Virus record (IMG/VR): IMGVR_UViG_3300030202_003023
Location: 18,905 to 82,904 of that record
DNA length: 64,000 nucleotides
Direction: 5' to 3' (one strand)
From: a virus
The position numbers and the translations under genes are program-made. Positions 58,295 to 64,000 of the stretch are shown here, one piece after another. Position 1 is the first letter of the stretch; each line of letters begins with the position of its first letter. Under the pieces are notes generated by a model. It was not told the origin of the DNA. It worked only from the letters and a program-made list of their open reading frames with translations, and did no database searches.

Positions 58295-58597
58295 TTACTT
58301 GTAAATTGCCATTACATCTCCTTCAGTAAACATTAAATATTTTCCATTCTCTAGTGGTTCTGCACTTAAGAAGCGTCCTGTCTTTATTTTTACAGTGTCA
58401 CCTGTTTTAACTTCTACACAACTATTACCTGCAGACAGTACTTTAGCTTTCTCTGCATTTTTTAGTTGCTCTTGATTCCATGCCATTTCTTGCTCTGCTT
58501 CCATTTCAGGAGTTAATGCAATACTTGATTTTGGTTTTGGTTTTATAGGGTTCTCCACTATAATGTTGTTTCTAGTTGGTGTTATCTTTACTTCCAT
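58295..58597 (-). CDS. GroES-like co-chaperonin
   Basis: A 100-residue protein with the GroES layout: an N-terminal strand (KITPTRNNIIVE), a mobile loop-like segment with charged insert, then AKVLSAGNSCVEVKTGDTVKI and the terminal YLMFTEGDVMAIYK, matching the family's V-K-V-G-D and E-S-D-I-L-A-I-V pattern. Phage co-chaperonins (T4 gp31 is the model) replace host GroES to fold the capsid protein. Just upstream of terminase and capsid genes, this fits. The mobile loop was not clearly identified. Confidence 0.7.
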   Translation of the reverse strand: MEVKITPTRNNIIVENPIKPKPKSSIALTPEMEAEQEMAWNQEQLKNAEKAKVLSAGNSCVEVKTGDTVKIKTGRFLSAEPLENGKYLMFTEGDVMAIYK

Positions 58598-58600
58598 CTT

Positions 58601-59035
58601 CTATAAATTATTTAGTCTATTAATATCTTTTTCACTCATTACTGTTGCACCTTTACCTGCTTCAGGGTCTGCTTTCCAGGATTGCTTTGAAAAGTCTTTG
58701 TAATAATTACTACCTCTATTCCCTTTCATTTTAGTTGTACTAAAACTAAACTTCTTTTCTTCTTTCTTCTTAAAAAACTTCTGATCTACAACTTGCTTCT
58801 TTACCATACAAGTTGTGCATACATGTTTAATAGGCAAATTCTTTGAAATGGGCCCATTCTTTGTCATCTCCATAGCATATATAAAAGCAAAAGGTGGCTC
58901 TTCACTATTATCTTCAGTTTTTATATTTTCTTCTGTACATCCTTCTGTAACACATTTCCTTGATGTAACTGAGTAGTAGTTTAACTTCTCTTTTAAGTCT
59001 AAAAGACTGTATTCTTTTTTGCTTATTTCTTTCAT
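58601..59035 (-). CDS. Putative zinc-ribbon protein
   Basis: A 144-residue protein with two cysteine pairs, C28-x4-C33 (KCVTEGC) and C73-x2-C76 (HVCTTC), that could hold one zinc ion. The C-terminal half is basic (KKKEEKKFSFSTTKMKGNRG), which suggests nucleic-acid binding. It ends three bases before the GroES-like start. Function unknown. Confidence 0.55.
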   Translation of the reverse strand: MKEISKKEYSLLDLKEKLNYYSVTSRKCVTEGCTEENIKTEDNSEEPPFAFIYAMEMTKNGPISKNLPIKHVCTTCMVKKQVVDQKFFKKKEEKKFSFSTTKMKGNRGSNYYKDFSKQSWKADPEAGKGATVMSEKDINRLNNL

Positions 59036-59040
59036 TATTT

Positions 59041-59322
59041 CTAGTTTAGCTTACCAAAGTTTAGATTACTCTCCTCATTCTTAATGTAGGTTTTATACTT
59101 TTTCCACTTTTTAACTAACACAGAATAATCTTCTGTAACTAAAATATCCATGTATGATAAATTTATTAGTGTTAAGTTTTCTTCTTCTGTGTCATTTATT
59201 GTCTCTATACCAGCCTCTTCTATTGCAACTACGTCTCTCCATTCTATTATTTTACGAGTTTTGTCTACTATTCCTGTCTCGGCTGATTTGGTCACTCTTA
59301 CTACTTCTATTAGTTCTTGCAT
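59041..59322 (-). CDS. Hypothetical 93-residue protein
   Basis: An acidic protein with beta-like N-terminal half and a helical, basic end (VLVKKWKKYKTYIKNEE). It starts 71 bases inside the preceding gene, in another frame; a start at a downstream codon cannot be excluded. Not recognised. Confidence 0.5.
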   Translation of the reverse strand: MQELIEVVRVTKSAETGIVDKTRKIIEWRDVVAIEEAGIETINDTEEENLTLINLSYMDILVTEDYSVLVKKWKKYKTYIKNEESNLNFGKLN

Positions 59323-59536
59323 TTTCTATAGCTTTTATTTTTGCGTGATCAGCATAAAGTAACCCTAATTTTTTGAACCTTATATTAACAAAACTATCTA
59401 ATTTTTCTTTTTCAACTTTTGATATTTTAGTTCTTGCACATTTATAAGGAGATTCAAAAATAGCGATAATTACTTCTTCTGGTAAATTGTACTTTTCTGC
59501 TGCTTCTTTTATTATTCTATCTACACTTTTTTGCAT
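59252..59536 (-). CDS. Hypothetical 94-residue helical protein
   Basis: A basic helical protein: KSVDRIIKEAAEKYNLPEEV, then IFESPYKCARTKI. The combination of an N-terminal helical unit with F-E-S-P-Y-K resembles small conserved proteins near terminase genes of crAss-like phages, by memory only. The last 24 codons overlap the next gene. Its start overlaps the upstream gene by 16 bases. Confidence 0.5.
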   Translation of the reverse strand: MQKSVDRIIKEAAEKYNLPEEVIIAIFESPYKCARTKISKVEKEKLDSFVNIRFKKLGLLYADHAKIKAIENARTNRSSKSDQISRDRNSRQNS

Positions 59537-59703
59537 TTCACTGATAACGTATAAAACTCACCTTCATCAACATCTATAATTAAATCAATACTGTAATCAG
59601 GGTTCTTTTCTTTCCATCCTTTAATTACTATCTCATAAACAATTAGGTCTTTCATTAACTTATCTAAGTCACCATTGTAGACACTAATTACTCTAGATAC
59701 CAT
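59521..59703 (-). CDS. Hypothetical 60-residue protein
   Basis: A short alpha/beta protein (YEIVIKGWKEKNPDYSIDL then IDVDEGEFYTLSVKCKK). Its ATG follows the TAA of the winged-helix gene with no gap, indicating co-translation. Not recognised. Confidence 0.5.
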   Translation of the reverse strand: MVSRVISVYNGDLDKLMKDLIVYEIVIKGWKEKNPDYSIDLIIDVDEGEFYTLSVKCKKV

Positions 59704-60102
59704 TTAAATTGCTTTAGCTTTCTTAATCACGAGATTACTTTTAACTACAAATTTAAAATTCAAATTAAATACACCGTTCTCTGGTTCTACTGCAAAAGTT
59801 TCTCTTATCGTTATACCCTTAATAACGTTCTTTTTTCTCAAACCTCCAAGAGCTTGCTGTATAACTGCATTAGAAATGTTAAGCTTTTCACTTATTTTAT
59901 TCCTAGTAGAGATATCAAACACTAATTTAAACCTATCTTCAGCATCCTTAATATCTCTTTTTAAATAATTATGATAAAGAAGTTCTGCAAACACATCTGC
60001 TTCTCTCTTCCTTAACTTTAACATAGGTTGCAAGATTTCAATGTATTGTCTATAAAACTTCCTTGGTGCTACTGCAGGCATTGTTACTGTTTTCTTTGTC
60101 AT
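59704..60102 (-). CDS. Winged-helix DNA-binding protein at the head of the late operon
   Basis: A 132-residue basic protein. Residues 30-90 hold a helix pattern followed by RNKISEKLNISNAVIQQALG, a helix-turn-helix recognition unit, then a beta wing (VIKGITIRETFAVEPENG). This fits a winged-helix regulator of replication-initiator or MarR type. It is the first gene of the leftward late block; two direct repeats 47-93 bases upstream are candidate binding sites. It may control late transcription. Confidence 0.65.
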   Translation of the reverse strand: MTKKTVTMPAVAPRKFYRQYIEILQPMLKLRKREADVFAELLYHNYLKRDIKDAEDRFKLVFDISTRNKISEKLNISNAVIQQALGGLRKKNVIKGITIRETFAVEPENGVFNLNFKFVVKSNLVIKKAKAI

Positions 60103-60148
60103 CTCTATAATCTTTTAAAAAGAGAATATTCTTCAAATTACTTCTCCC

Positions 60149-60195
60149 TATATATGCAATTATATACACTATATATCATATATGCAAATACACAC
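60149..60195 (-). promoter_or_regulatory. Two direct repeats upstream of the late operon
   Basis: On the plus strand TATATATGCAATTATATACA (60149-60168) and CATATATGCAAATACACAC (60177-60195) share ATATATGCAA and a CAC end. Spacing is about 28 bases. They lie between the start of the late operon and the non-coding region, so they may be operators or part of a phage promoter. No Bacteroidota sigma consensus was clearly found. Confidence 0.45.
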
Positions 60196-60316
60196 TTAAA
60201 TTATTTAACAAAAATAAAGGAAAGACAGTATAGAGATTACCGCCTTTCCACAGTATCCGTAGAAATGAACACTTATTCTTACTTACTTAATAACTTATTT
60301 AAATATTTTTAGATAC

Positions 60317-60367
60317 GTTACAGATACATGTAACTGTAAAAACCCTATCTCTCCCTAGGTTTTTTTA
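60317..60367 (+). terminator. Hairpins ending in a T-run, putative terminator
   Basis: GTTACA/TGTAAC forms one hairpin (60317-60334). AAAACCCTA/TAGGTTTT forms a second (60338-60364), followed by T's to 60366. On the minus strand the A-run before it could also serve as a T-run. No gene precedes it on the plus strand, so a small RNA or bidirectional use is possible. Confidence 0.5.
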
Positions 60368-60446
60368 TTCTCACCAAAACTCTGCTTGCATTTTAGCTAA
60401 CCAGAGATACCATCCTTTTACCCTAACATGGTTTTTGTTGTTCAAG

Positions 60447-60530
60447 TATCATTAAAATGATAGTTGCCTGATCCAACAGCCGTAGTTGCTGAAGTTTGGT
60501 TGCTGAGCTGTTTTAAGGCTTTACGCAACT
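60447..60530. ncRNA. Nested stem-loop element in the non-coding region
   Basis: A small hairpin (TATCAT/ATGATA, 60447-60462) precedes an AGTTGC (60462-60467)/GCAACT (60525-60530) outer stem, which encloses AACAGC (60475-60480)/GCTGTT (60507-60512). This is not a tRNA: no T-loop or anticodon arm could be placed. The rest of the region 60103-60693 shows no coding frame I believe in. Function unknown; strand not determined. Confidence 0.4.
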
Positions 60531-60578
60531 GTTACAATATTACTAAAATTTAAACCAAGAAACAACTGAAAATTAAAA

Positions 60579-60602
60579 AACCCAGCTTTTTAGGGCTGGG
60601 TT
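60579..60602 (-). terminator. Rho-independent terminator after the small zinc-binding gene
   Basis: AACCCAGC and GCTGGGTT pair perfectly. On the minus strand the stem is followed by six T (60575-60580). It lies about 92 bases after the stop at 60694. Confidence 0.8.
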
Positions 60603-60693
60603 AACCAAAATCAACATAAAACAAATTATGAATTTTACACACAATCAATGTACCATAAAGATACGCATTTTTCATATGAAAAAAAAGTAATTA

Positions 60694-60897
60694 CTACCAT
60701 TTATTCCTAGGACAATTGCTATCTGAGCTTGCTTTAGCCACAAGCACACAGCCGCAATCTCCGCACATATATCCATTTCTAGCAGGACAAGTATCACAAA
60801 TTTTTAATTTCCGTTTACTCTCTTCCTTTCTAGCTGAAGAGGGTATTATAAGATTCCCCCACCCTTGCAACATGTGAATTAGATCCTTACCATCCAT
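60694..60897 (-). CDS. Small Cys-rich zinc-binding protein
   Basis: A 67-residue protein from ATG at 60897 (an in-frame TTG at 60912 adds five residues). It has CDTCPARNGYMCGDCGCVL and a later NCP, giving C-x2-C, C-x2-C-x-C and one more Cys, a zinc-ribbon-like pattern. The N-terminal part is an amphipathic helix and Lys-rich linker. Not in the late operon itself: a terminator and the 590-base non-coding region separate them. Function unknown; small zinc proteins of this type often bind nucleic acid. Confidence 0.65.
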   Translation of the reverse strand: MDGKDLIHMLQGWGNLIIPSSARKEESKRKLKICDTCPARNGYMCGDCGCVLVAKASSDSNCPRNKW

Positions 60898-60978
60898 ACC
60901 CTTAATATACAATTTTTTATTTTTTTTTATTTTTAAAAATTAAGTTTGAAAATGTGTGGTGATACGCCCTCTAATCAA

Positions 60979-61007
60979 GTCCCACCCCTTTTAAGTTTTG
61001 GCGGGAC
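60979..61007. other. GC-rich hairpin between divergent genes
   Basis: GTCCCACC pairs with GGCGGGAC (one mismatch) around a 13-base loop. This GC-rich stretch stands out in AT-rich DNA between the leftward small gene and the rightward block. No T-run follows directly, so it is not a clear terminator; it may mark a regulatory or origin-like site. Confidence 0.4.
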
Positions 61008-61049
61008 ACCCCCGTAGGAAATTTACACAATCAATATAAATTAAAACCT

Positions 61050-61095
61050 GTGCAAGTTTGATGAATCACATTTTCCTGTTCATTCAAATTTGCAC
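61050..61095 (+). promoter_or_regulatory. Long inverted repeat ahead of the rightward block
   Basis: GTGCAAGTTTGATGAA (61050-61065) and TTCATTCAAATTTGCAC (61079-61095) pair over almost their full length with a one-base bulge and a G-T pair. It lies just before the chosen start at 61112. Possible operator or leader hairpin; it shares the GTGCAAATT half-site with the palindrome at 61166. Confidence 0.55.
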
Positions 61096-61111
61096 GCAAC
61101 ATTTTACTGTT

Positions 61112-61672
61112 ATGAGACAATCATGCGACATTTTAGCCGTAGTAGGTATTCAATCTTCTACGAAGGTGCAAATTGAATTTGCACAGATTATTGACAATCC
61201 ATTTGCTAAAGCAAGTGGCGGTGGTAACAAGTTACTTCAACTTATGAATGAGGGTGATGATAGGTTTGATAATAAACCTAAACAGCAACGTGGTTGGATG
61301 AACTGTGAACGCGCAATGGCAGATAAATTATTTGGCATTAAGTGCTTGCAACCAACTGATGAGCACTACGTTGCTCAATGGGACGGTAAAAGTGCTAAAC
61401 CACGTAAGGAGCTGTTCGTTGCAGATGTGCACGTTAATGGAGAACCTGTTAACCTTGAGGTTACTGAAACTGTTGTTCCTTCTGAAATTCAGAAGAAGAA
61501 CAAAAGTTGGAAAACCAAAGGTAAAGGAGGTGAGGTAGTTTTGCATAAAGGCTTACCTGTTTATTCTACTAAGACACCAATGGTTGGTACACCTAACCAT
61601 ACGTTCTTAGAAATGGATACAGTTCCTGTAACTCCTGAAGTTGCTCCAAGCACTATTGGTGACCTTACATAA
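61112..61672 (+). CDS. First gene of the rightward block, unknown function
   Basis: From the ATG at 61112 the protein has 186 residues. It begins MRQSCDILAVVGIQSST, is rich in Asn/Gly/Lys, has GWMNCERAMADKLFG in the middle and a Thr/Pro-rich end. No family was recognised. The frame extends back to a TTG at 61058, but that region is an inverted repeat likely to be regulatory. A terminator follows the stop. Probably an early-expressed protein, by strand and position only. Confidence 0.6.
   Translation: MRQSCDILAVVGIQSSTKVQIEFAQIIDNPFAKASGGGNKLLQLMNEGDDRFDNKPKQQRGWMNCERAMADKLFGIKCLQPTDEHYVAQWDGKSAKPRKELFVADVHVNGEPVNLEVTETVVPSEIQKKNKSWKTKGKGGEVVLHKGLPVYSTKTPMVGTPNHTFLEMDTVPVTPEVAPSTIGDLT
61166..61184 (+). 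promoter_or_regulatory. 19-base palindrome inside the start of the gene
   Basis: GTGCAAATTGAATTTGCAC is a perfect palindrome apart from its central base. It is about 54 bases into the reading frame at 61112. It has the same half-site as the inverted repeat at 61050-61095, so this may be an operator cluster. Confidence 0.45.
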
Positions 61673-61685
61673 GGTTAATTGCTAT

Positions 61686-61720
61686 AAGGTAGGCACACTA
61701 GCGTGTGCTTACCTTTATTT
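61686..61720 (+). terminator. Terminator after the 61112 gene
   Basis: AAGGTAGGCACAC and GTGTGCTTACCTT pair with one mismatched position around TAGC, followed by TTATTTTATT. Stop of the gene lies 14 bases upstream. Confidence 0.75.
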
Positions 61721-61748
61721 TATTGTTTAACTTTTAAATTAATTGAAA

Positions 61749-61934
61749 ATGCATACTGATAAAATAAATAATGCTGAAGTAGTAACAGCAACAGAACTGT
61801 TTGAAATTGTTAATAATTGTAAACACCATTGGTTTGAGGGACAAACTCCTTCAGATGATGAGGGTAATTATATTATGTATTACGTGATTGACAGTAAATA
61901 CTACAGAGTAAATAGAAATTTGTTTAACTTTTAA
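61749..61934 (+). CDS. Hypothetical 61-residue protein
   Basis: From ATG 61749 (an in-frame TTG at 61743 is possible). An acidic small protein with an aromatic C-terminus (YIMYYVIDSKYYRVNRNLF) and a His/Trp segment CKHHWFEG. Not recognised. A hairpin follows it at 61947. Confidence 0.5.
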   Translation: MHTDKINNAEVVTATELFEIVNNCKHHWFEGQTPSDDEGNYIMYYVIDSKYYRVNRNLFNF

Positions 61935-61946
61935 ATTAATGTAATT

Positions 61947-61976
61947 GTATAAGTGCACCTAACGGTGCATTTATAC
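61947..61976 (+). other. Stem-loop after the 61-residue gene
   Basis: GTATAAGTGCACC and GGTGCATTTATAC pair with one G-T around TAAC. It is not followed by a clear T-run, so termination is uncertain; a 3'-end protecting stem is an alternative. Confidence 0.5.
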
Positions 61977-62036
61977 TATTGTCGCAGTATGCACCTCAGA
62001 AAGGAGAGGGAATACATGTCAACAAGTTAATTAGTC

Positions 62037-62076
62037 AGTGTTTGCAGTAGGTTTATTTGCCTTTGCCTATTACACT
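62037..62076 (+). other. Stem-loop in the leader of the 119-residue gene
   Basis: AGTGT (62037-62041)/ACACT (62072-62076) and AGTAGG (62046-62051)/CCTATT (62066-62071) form one hairpin with a 4-base bulge. It lies about 90 bases before the start at 62163, where AAACCATTTAA is duplicated just ahead of the ATG. Role unknown. Confidence 0.35.
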
Positions 62077-62162
62077 CACCACTATTCAACCTGTTTACAG
62101 CACAACAGAAATACAATTACATTAAATAATCATAGCTAAAAACCATTTAAAAACCATTTAAG

Positions 62163-62522
62163 ATGAGATCACTATTTAGATACCCAGGATTTAAATGCGG
62201 TAAATTAAAAGCCGTAGTTGCAAACAGCAAAATACAATTATTTGAAGACGGTAAACTTGTAGATGAATGTAGAACTTCAGACAATAATTTACTGTATGAC
62301 ATTCATGTAGGATATTCAGAAATACCTTGTGAAGTACGAGGTATACATAGAACTGTAATGTACATTGCAGGATATCCAGACAAAGAATATTCAAATTGTG
62401 GTGTAGGATTTAAATTAGTAAATACTTATACTTTTAAAGAAGTATTGTCAGTGTTAACTAAAAATAATGACACTCCTATAACACCTTCTGCTAACATTCC
62501 TGAAGAAGAATTTGATTACTAA
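62163..62522 (+). CDS. Hypothetical 119-residue protein
   Basis: An alpha/beta-looking protein: MRSLFRYPGFKCGKLKAVVA, then a strand-rich middle with three Cys and an acidic C-terminus (ANIPEEEFDY). Not recognised. Single-gene unit closed by a terminator at 62526. Possibly an early accessory protein. Confidence 0.55.
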   Translation: MRSLFRYPGFKCGKLKAVVANSKIQLFEDGKLVDECRTSDNNLLYDIHVGYSEIPCEVRGIHRTVMYIAGYPDKEYSNCGVGFKLVNTYTFKEVLSVLTKNNDTPITPSANIPEEEFDY

Positions 62523-62525
62523 TAC

Positions 62526-62553
62526 AAGAGGGCTTTAATTAGTCCTCTTTTTT
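62526..62553 (+). terminator. Terminator after the 119-residue gene
   Basis: AAGAGG(G)CT and AG(T)CCTCTT pair, followed by six T (62548-62553). It starts four bases after the stop. Confidence 0.8.
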
Positions 62554-62577
62554 GTTTACCCTTAAAACTAAATTACA

Positions 62578-62871
62578 ATGATACAGTTAATAATATTCCT
62601 AAAGAAATGTCTACAAAGACGTGATGCAATACAAGAGTTTATTTCATCAGAAGAAGAAAATGAAGCATTAGCATGCAAATGGATGGATGATGCTTTAGTT
62701 GACGAGCAATATGCAAATCATTTAGCAAAACTGCGTGAAGAAGGACTTGATGCAGAGCCATATGATGAATTTGGTAATCCCATCATTGAAGAGATGGATG
62801 ATGAAGCTTTCATATTTGGTGATGAACCTGAAGATATACTTGATGAATCCAATTATAACTATGAAGGTTAA
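62578..62871 (+). CDS. Hypothetical acidic 97-residue protein
   Basis: Starts with a hydrophobic/basic helix (MIQLIIFLKKCLQRRDAIQE), then a strongly acidic region rich in Asp and Glu, ending DESNYNYEG. Acidic small phage proteins may mimic DNA or bind host factors, but no family is recognised. Confidence 0.5.
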   Translation: MIQLIIFLKKCLQRRDAIQEFISSEEENEALACKWMDDALVDEQYANHLAKLREEGLDAEPYDEFGNPIIEEMDDEAFIFGDEPEDILDESNYNYEG

Positions 62872-62881
62872 AGAAGCTTCC

Positions 62882-63024
62882 TGAACAAGAGTTAAAACTG
62901 TTCATTAGCTGATGTTAGAGAAGGAGAGTACTCCGAGCATATTTATATGCATACGTCTAACAGGCTCAAGGTAAGAGAGATTGATCATCTCCACCTGTAC
63001 TATAAAAGTGCAGGTCAAATTTTT
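62882..63024 (+). ncRNA. Candidate structured RNA A with terminator-like end
   Basis: Hairpins in series: TGAACA/TGTTCA (62882-62904); a three-way element with outer stem GTTAGA/TCTAAC (62914-62961) holding GGAG/CTCC and GCATAT/ATATGC arms; GAGAT/ATCTC (62977-62991); then ACCTGTACT/AGTGCAGGT (62993-63015) followed by CAAATTTTT. The last looks like a terminator. A 51-codon frame (62947-63102) crosses it but has little support. Promoter not identified; function unknown. Confidence 0.45.
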
Positions 63025-63090
63025 AACTTTATCAGTATATTGAAAACTGTTCGTGTAAACCTCATGACCGTCTTAGTAATTGAGTACAAC

Positions 63091-63115
63091 AAAGCTACGT
63101 AAAGGCTTTATTTTA
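63091..63115 (+). terminator. Weak terminator-like hairpin
   Basis: AAAGC/GCTTT with a 9-base loop, followed by ATTTTATT. Short stem, so modest confidence. It is the second of four such ends in the non-coding stretch. Confidence 0.4.
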
Positions 63116-63122
63116 TTAACCA

Positions 63123-63211
63123 CGTTTGTCAGTGTCCTTAAACTGAACGTTGTCCAAAGCTTATGCAAAAGTGGGTAGACCATCAAGAGTACGTTAAGCT
63201 CTTGATTTTTT
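63123..63211 (+). ncRNA. Candidate structured RNA C with strong terminator
   Basis: CGTT/AACG plus CAGT/ACTG (63123-63149) forms one hairpin; ATCAAGAG (63182-63189)/CTCTTGAT (63199-63206) is a perfect terminator stem followed by T to 63211. A 16-codon frame (MQKWVDHQEYVKLLIF) runs through the stem but may be chance. Confidence 0.5.
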
Positions 63212-63214
63212 AAC

Positions 63215-63354
63215 ATCATTAGAAAGAAATAAAGCTACACGTAAAATAAGAGTAAAACGGCTTGCTAGGCAAAGTAGATAGCTTGTGTAGATAAAATATG
63301 GAGGAAATAGGGTTATGCAGTAAATCTCCTAATGTCTTTACTAATGATTTTTTT
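63215..63354 (+). ncRNA. Candidate structured RNA D, three-way folded, ending in seven T
   Basis: The outer stem ATCATTAGAAAG (63215-63226) pairs with CTTTACTAATGAT (63336-63348), one bulge, followed by seven T. Inside, CTACAC/GTGTAG and a TTGC/GCAA hairpin make one arm, and GGAG/CTCC another. The long-range terminal stem plus T-run is typical of small structured RNAs. It lies 39 bases before the gene at 63393, so it could also be a leader element. Confidence 0.5.
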
Positions 63355-63392
63355 AAATTCTTTAAATAATATAACTAAAAACTTAAAATATT

Positions 63393-63818
63393 ATGTACAA
63401 ATCAACTGAAGTATATGAAATGAATAATGAATGCAATGCTAAAGATGAATTGCTAAGAATATTAGGAGAGACATCAGGTTTAAGACCTGACTTTTTAATT
63501 AAATGTGCTACAATAACAATTAAAGCAAATAATGTAAGAGCTTTACAAACATTTGGACAGTATGAAGATCCAAATCCTGTTGTTGCAAATCTAAAAGTCA
63601 ATAAATTTAAAGAAAGAAGATATAACTATCAGTCTTCTAATGCAATTGATGAATTTTTAGATAAGCTTAATGTAGTTTATGATTGCGGTTATGGTGGTCA
63701 AGAACTATTCGGTACTGTTTGGTTACATGATGGTACTTGGTTATCAAGAGAAGAATATGATGGTTCAGAAGGTTGGATACATCAAAAATCACCTGAAATT
63801 CCAGAGGACTTATTGTAG
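63393..63818 (+). CDS. Hypothetical 141-residue protein
   Basis: Starts at ATG 63393; an ATG at 63420 is also possible. The first half is helical (KDELLRILGETSGLRPDFL), the second has Trp/Gly-rich parts (GYGGQELFGTVWLHDGTWL). Not recognised. Its last codons form the upstream arm of the terminator that follows. Confidence 0.55.
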   Translation: MYKSTEVYEMNNECNAKDELLRILGETSGLRPDFLIKCATITIKANNVRALQTFGQYEDPNPVVANLKVNKFKERRYNYQSSNAIDEFLDKLNVVYDCGYGGQELFGTVWLHDGTWLSREEYDGSEGWIHQKSPEIPEDLL

Positions 63819-63829
63819 TCCTCTTTTTT
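63803..63829 (+). terminator. Terminator overlapping the end of the 141-residue gene
   Basis: AGAGGACT/AGTCCTCT is a perfect stem around TATTGT, followed by six T. The TAG stop at 63816-63818 is inside the stem. Confidence 0.85.
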
Positions 63830-63856
63830 ATTAATAAATCTAAAAACTTATTTAAA

Positions 63857-64000
63857 ATGAGCACAACAGAACTTGAAAAAGACCTACTAAAAGTAGCAGA
63901 AAAGAAAACAAAAGAATTAGAATTAATAACTCTTTTGTTAGACAAATCCGTTAACACAGATTTTAGTCCTAATACACAACAAGATTATCATTTTGCTGCG
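63857..64000 (+). CDS. Partial hypothetical protein (cut by window edge)
   Basis: ATG at 63857, 48 codons open to the window end. The visible part (MSTTELEKDLLKVAEKKTKE) is helical and charged, with a coiled-coil pattern, then ends in a polar segment. Too short to identify. Confidence 0.5.
   Translation, partial: MSTTELEKDLLKVAEKKTKELELITLLLDKSVNTDFSPNTQQDYHFAA

Noticed and set aside
60028-60312. A 94-codon open frame on the plus strand opposite the winged-helix gene and non-coding region
   Set aside because: It overlaps the well-supported winged-helix gene antisense, has a low-complexity Tyr/Leu/Asn composition from AT-rich DNA and covers the direct repeats.
60462-60530. Possible tRNA, from an acceptor-like AGTTGC/GCAACT stem
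   Set aside because: No T-loop (TTCRA), no anticodon arm and wrong internal spacing on either strand.
61328-61546. A minus-strand open frame inside the 61112 gene
   Set aside because: Shadow frame without upstream signals; the plus-strand frame is longer and followed by a terminator.
62191-62394. A minus-strand open frame inside the 119-residue gene
   Set aside because: Cys/Leu/Phe-rich composition is typical of an antisense shadow; the plus-strand gene has a terminator and better codon pattern.
62905-62965. Possible hammerhead ribozyme, because CTGATG is followed by stems
   Set aside because: The core lacks the conserved GAAA and the cleavage-site geometry; the stems form a different three-way fold.
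1-64000. Recoded stop codons (TAG or TGA as sense), as known in some crAss-like phages
   Set aside because: Genes end cleanly at TAA, TAG (terminase) and TGA (polymerase), and no gene is broken by internal TAG or TGA, so standard code fits.

Overview
The window looks like a large piece of a tailed-phage genome of the crAss-like type (order Crassvirales). It resembles the marine/flavobacterial branch, such as Cellulophaga phage phi14:2, more than a bacterial chromosome. The signs are a complete virion morphogenesis block on one strand (terminase, portal, scaffold-like protein, capsid protein, ring proteins, tail tube, fibres, lysis genes), followed by a run of very large genes. One of these, 2374 residues long, carries the DFDID metal-binding motif of the crAss-like virion RNA polymerase. 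The DNA is AT-rich, starts are mostly preceded by A/T-rich leaders rather than strong Shine-Dalgarno sites, and TAA, TAG and TGA all serve as stops, so the standard bacterial code fits. A Bacteroidota (probably flavobacterial) host is an inference from these features. Family calls come from reading motifs by eye; no database search was possible.

Layout: positions 1 to 60102 are a nearly gapless leftward (minus-strand) late region, read from right to left. It opens with a winged-helix protein (60102), small proteins including two likely zinc-ribbon proteins nearby and a GroES-like protein, a possible small terminase, the large terminase (55438-57723), portal (52965-55367), an acidic scaffold candidate and the major capsid protein (50220-51704, with its own terminator). 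Next come a connector, a 427-residue abundant-looking virion protein with a second terminator, and an adhesion cassette (36783-47125). That cassette holds a collagen-like/beta-solenoid fibre, a GT25 glycosyltransferase, a coiled-coil fibre, a BspA-type leucine-rich protein and a C1q-like tip. A lysis cassette (34803-36221) follows, then a phosphoesterase, ring proteins and the tail tube/nozzle (27267-31595). The end is the ejection module: a 1233-residue peptidoglycan-binding cargo protein, an 887-residue cargo protein, a 4113-residue multi-enzyme protein, the RNA polymerase and a truncated metallopeptidase.

Positions 60103 to 60693 are non-coding and contain direct repeats, hairpins and a terminator. 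A small zinc-binding gene on the minus strand (60694-60897) and a GC-rich hairpin separate this from a rightward block (61112-64000) of small genes, probably early or accessory, each followed by a terminator or hairpin. Between 62872 and 63392 lies 520 bases without a convincing gene but dense with stem-loops, four of them followed by T-runs; this is the best candidate for an undescribed RNA element.

Working model: the capsid carries the polymerase and giant cargo proteins. The cargo proteins bind and cut peptidoglycan (peptidoglycan-binding, transglycosylase and L,D-transpeptidase-like domains), bring up to four HExxH metallopeptidase motifs and a Cas4/RecB-like nuclease domain into the cell, and deliver the polymerase that starts early transcription.
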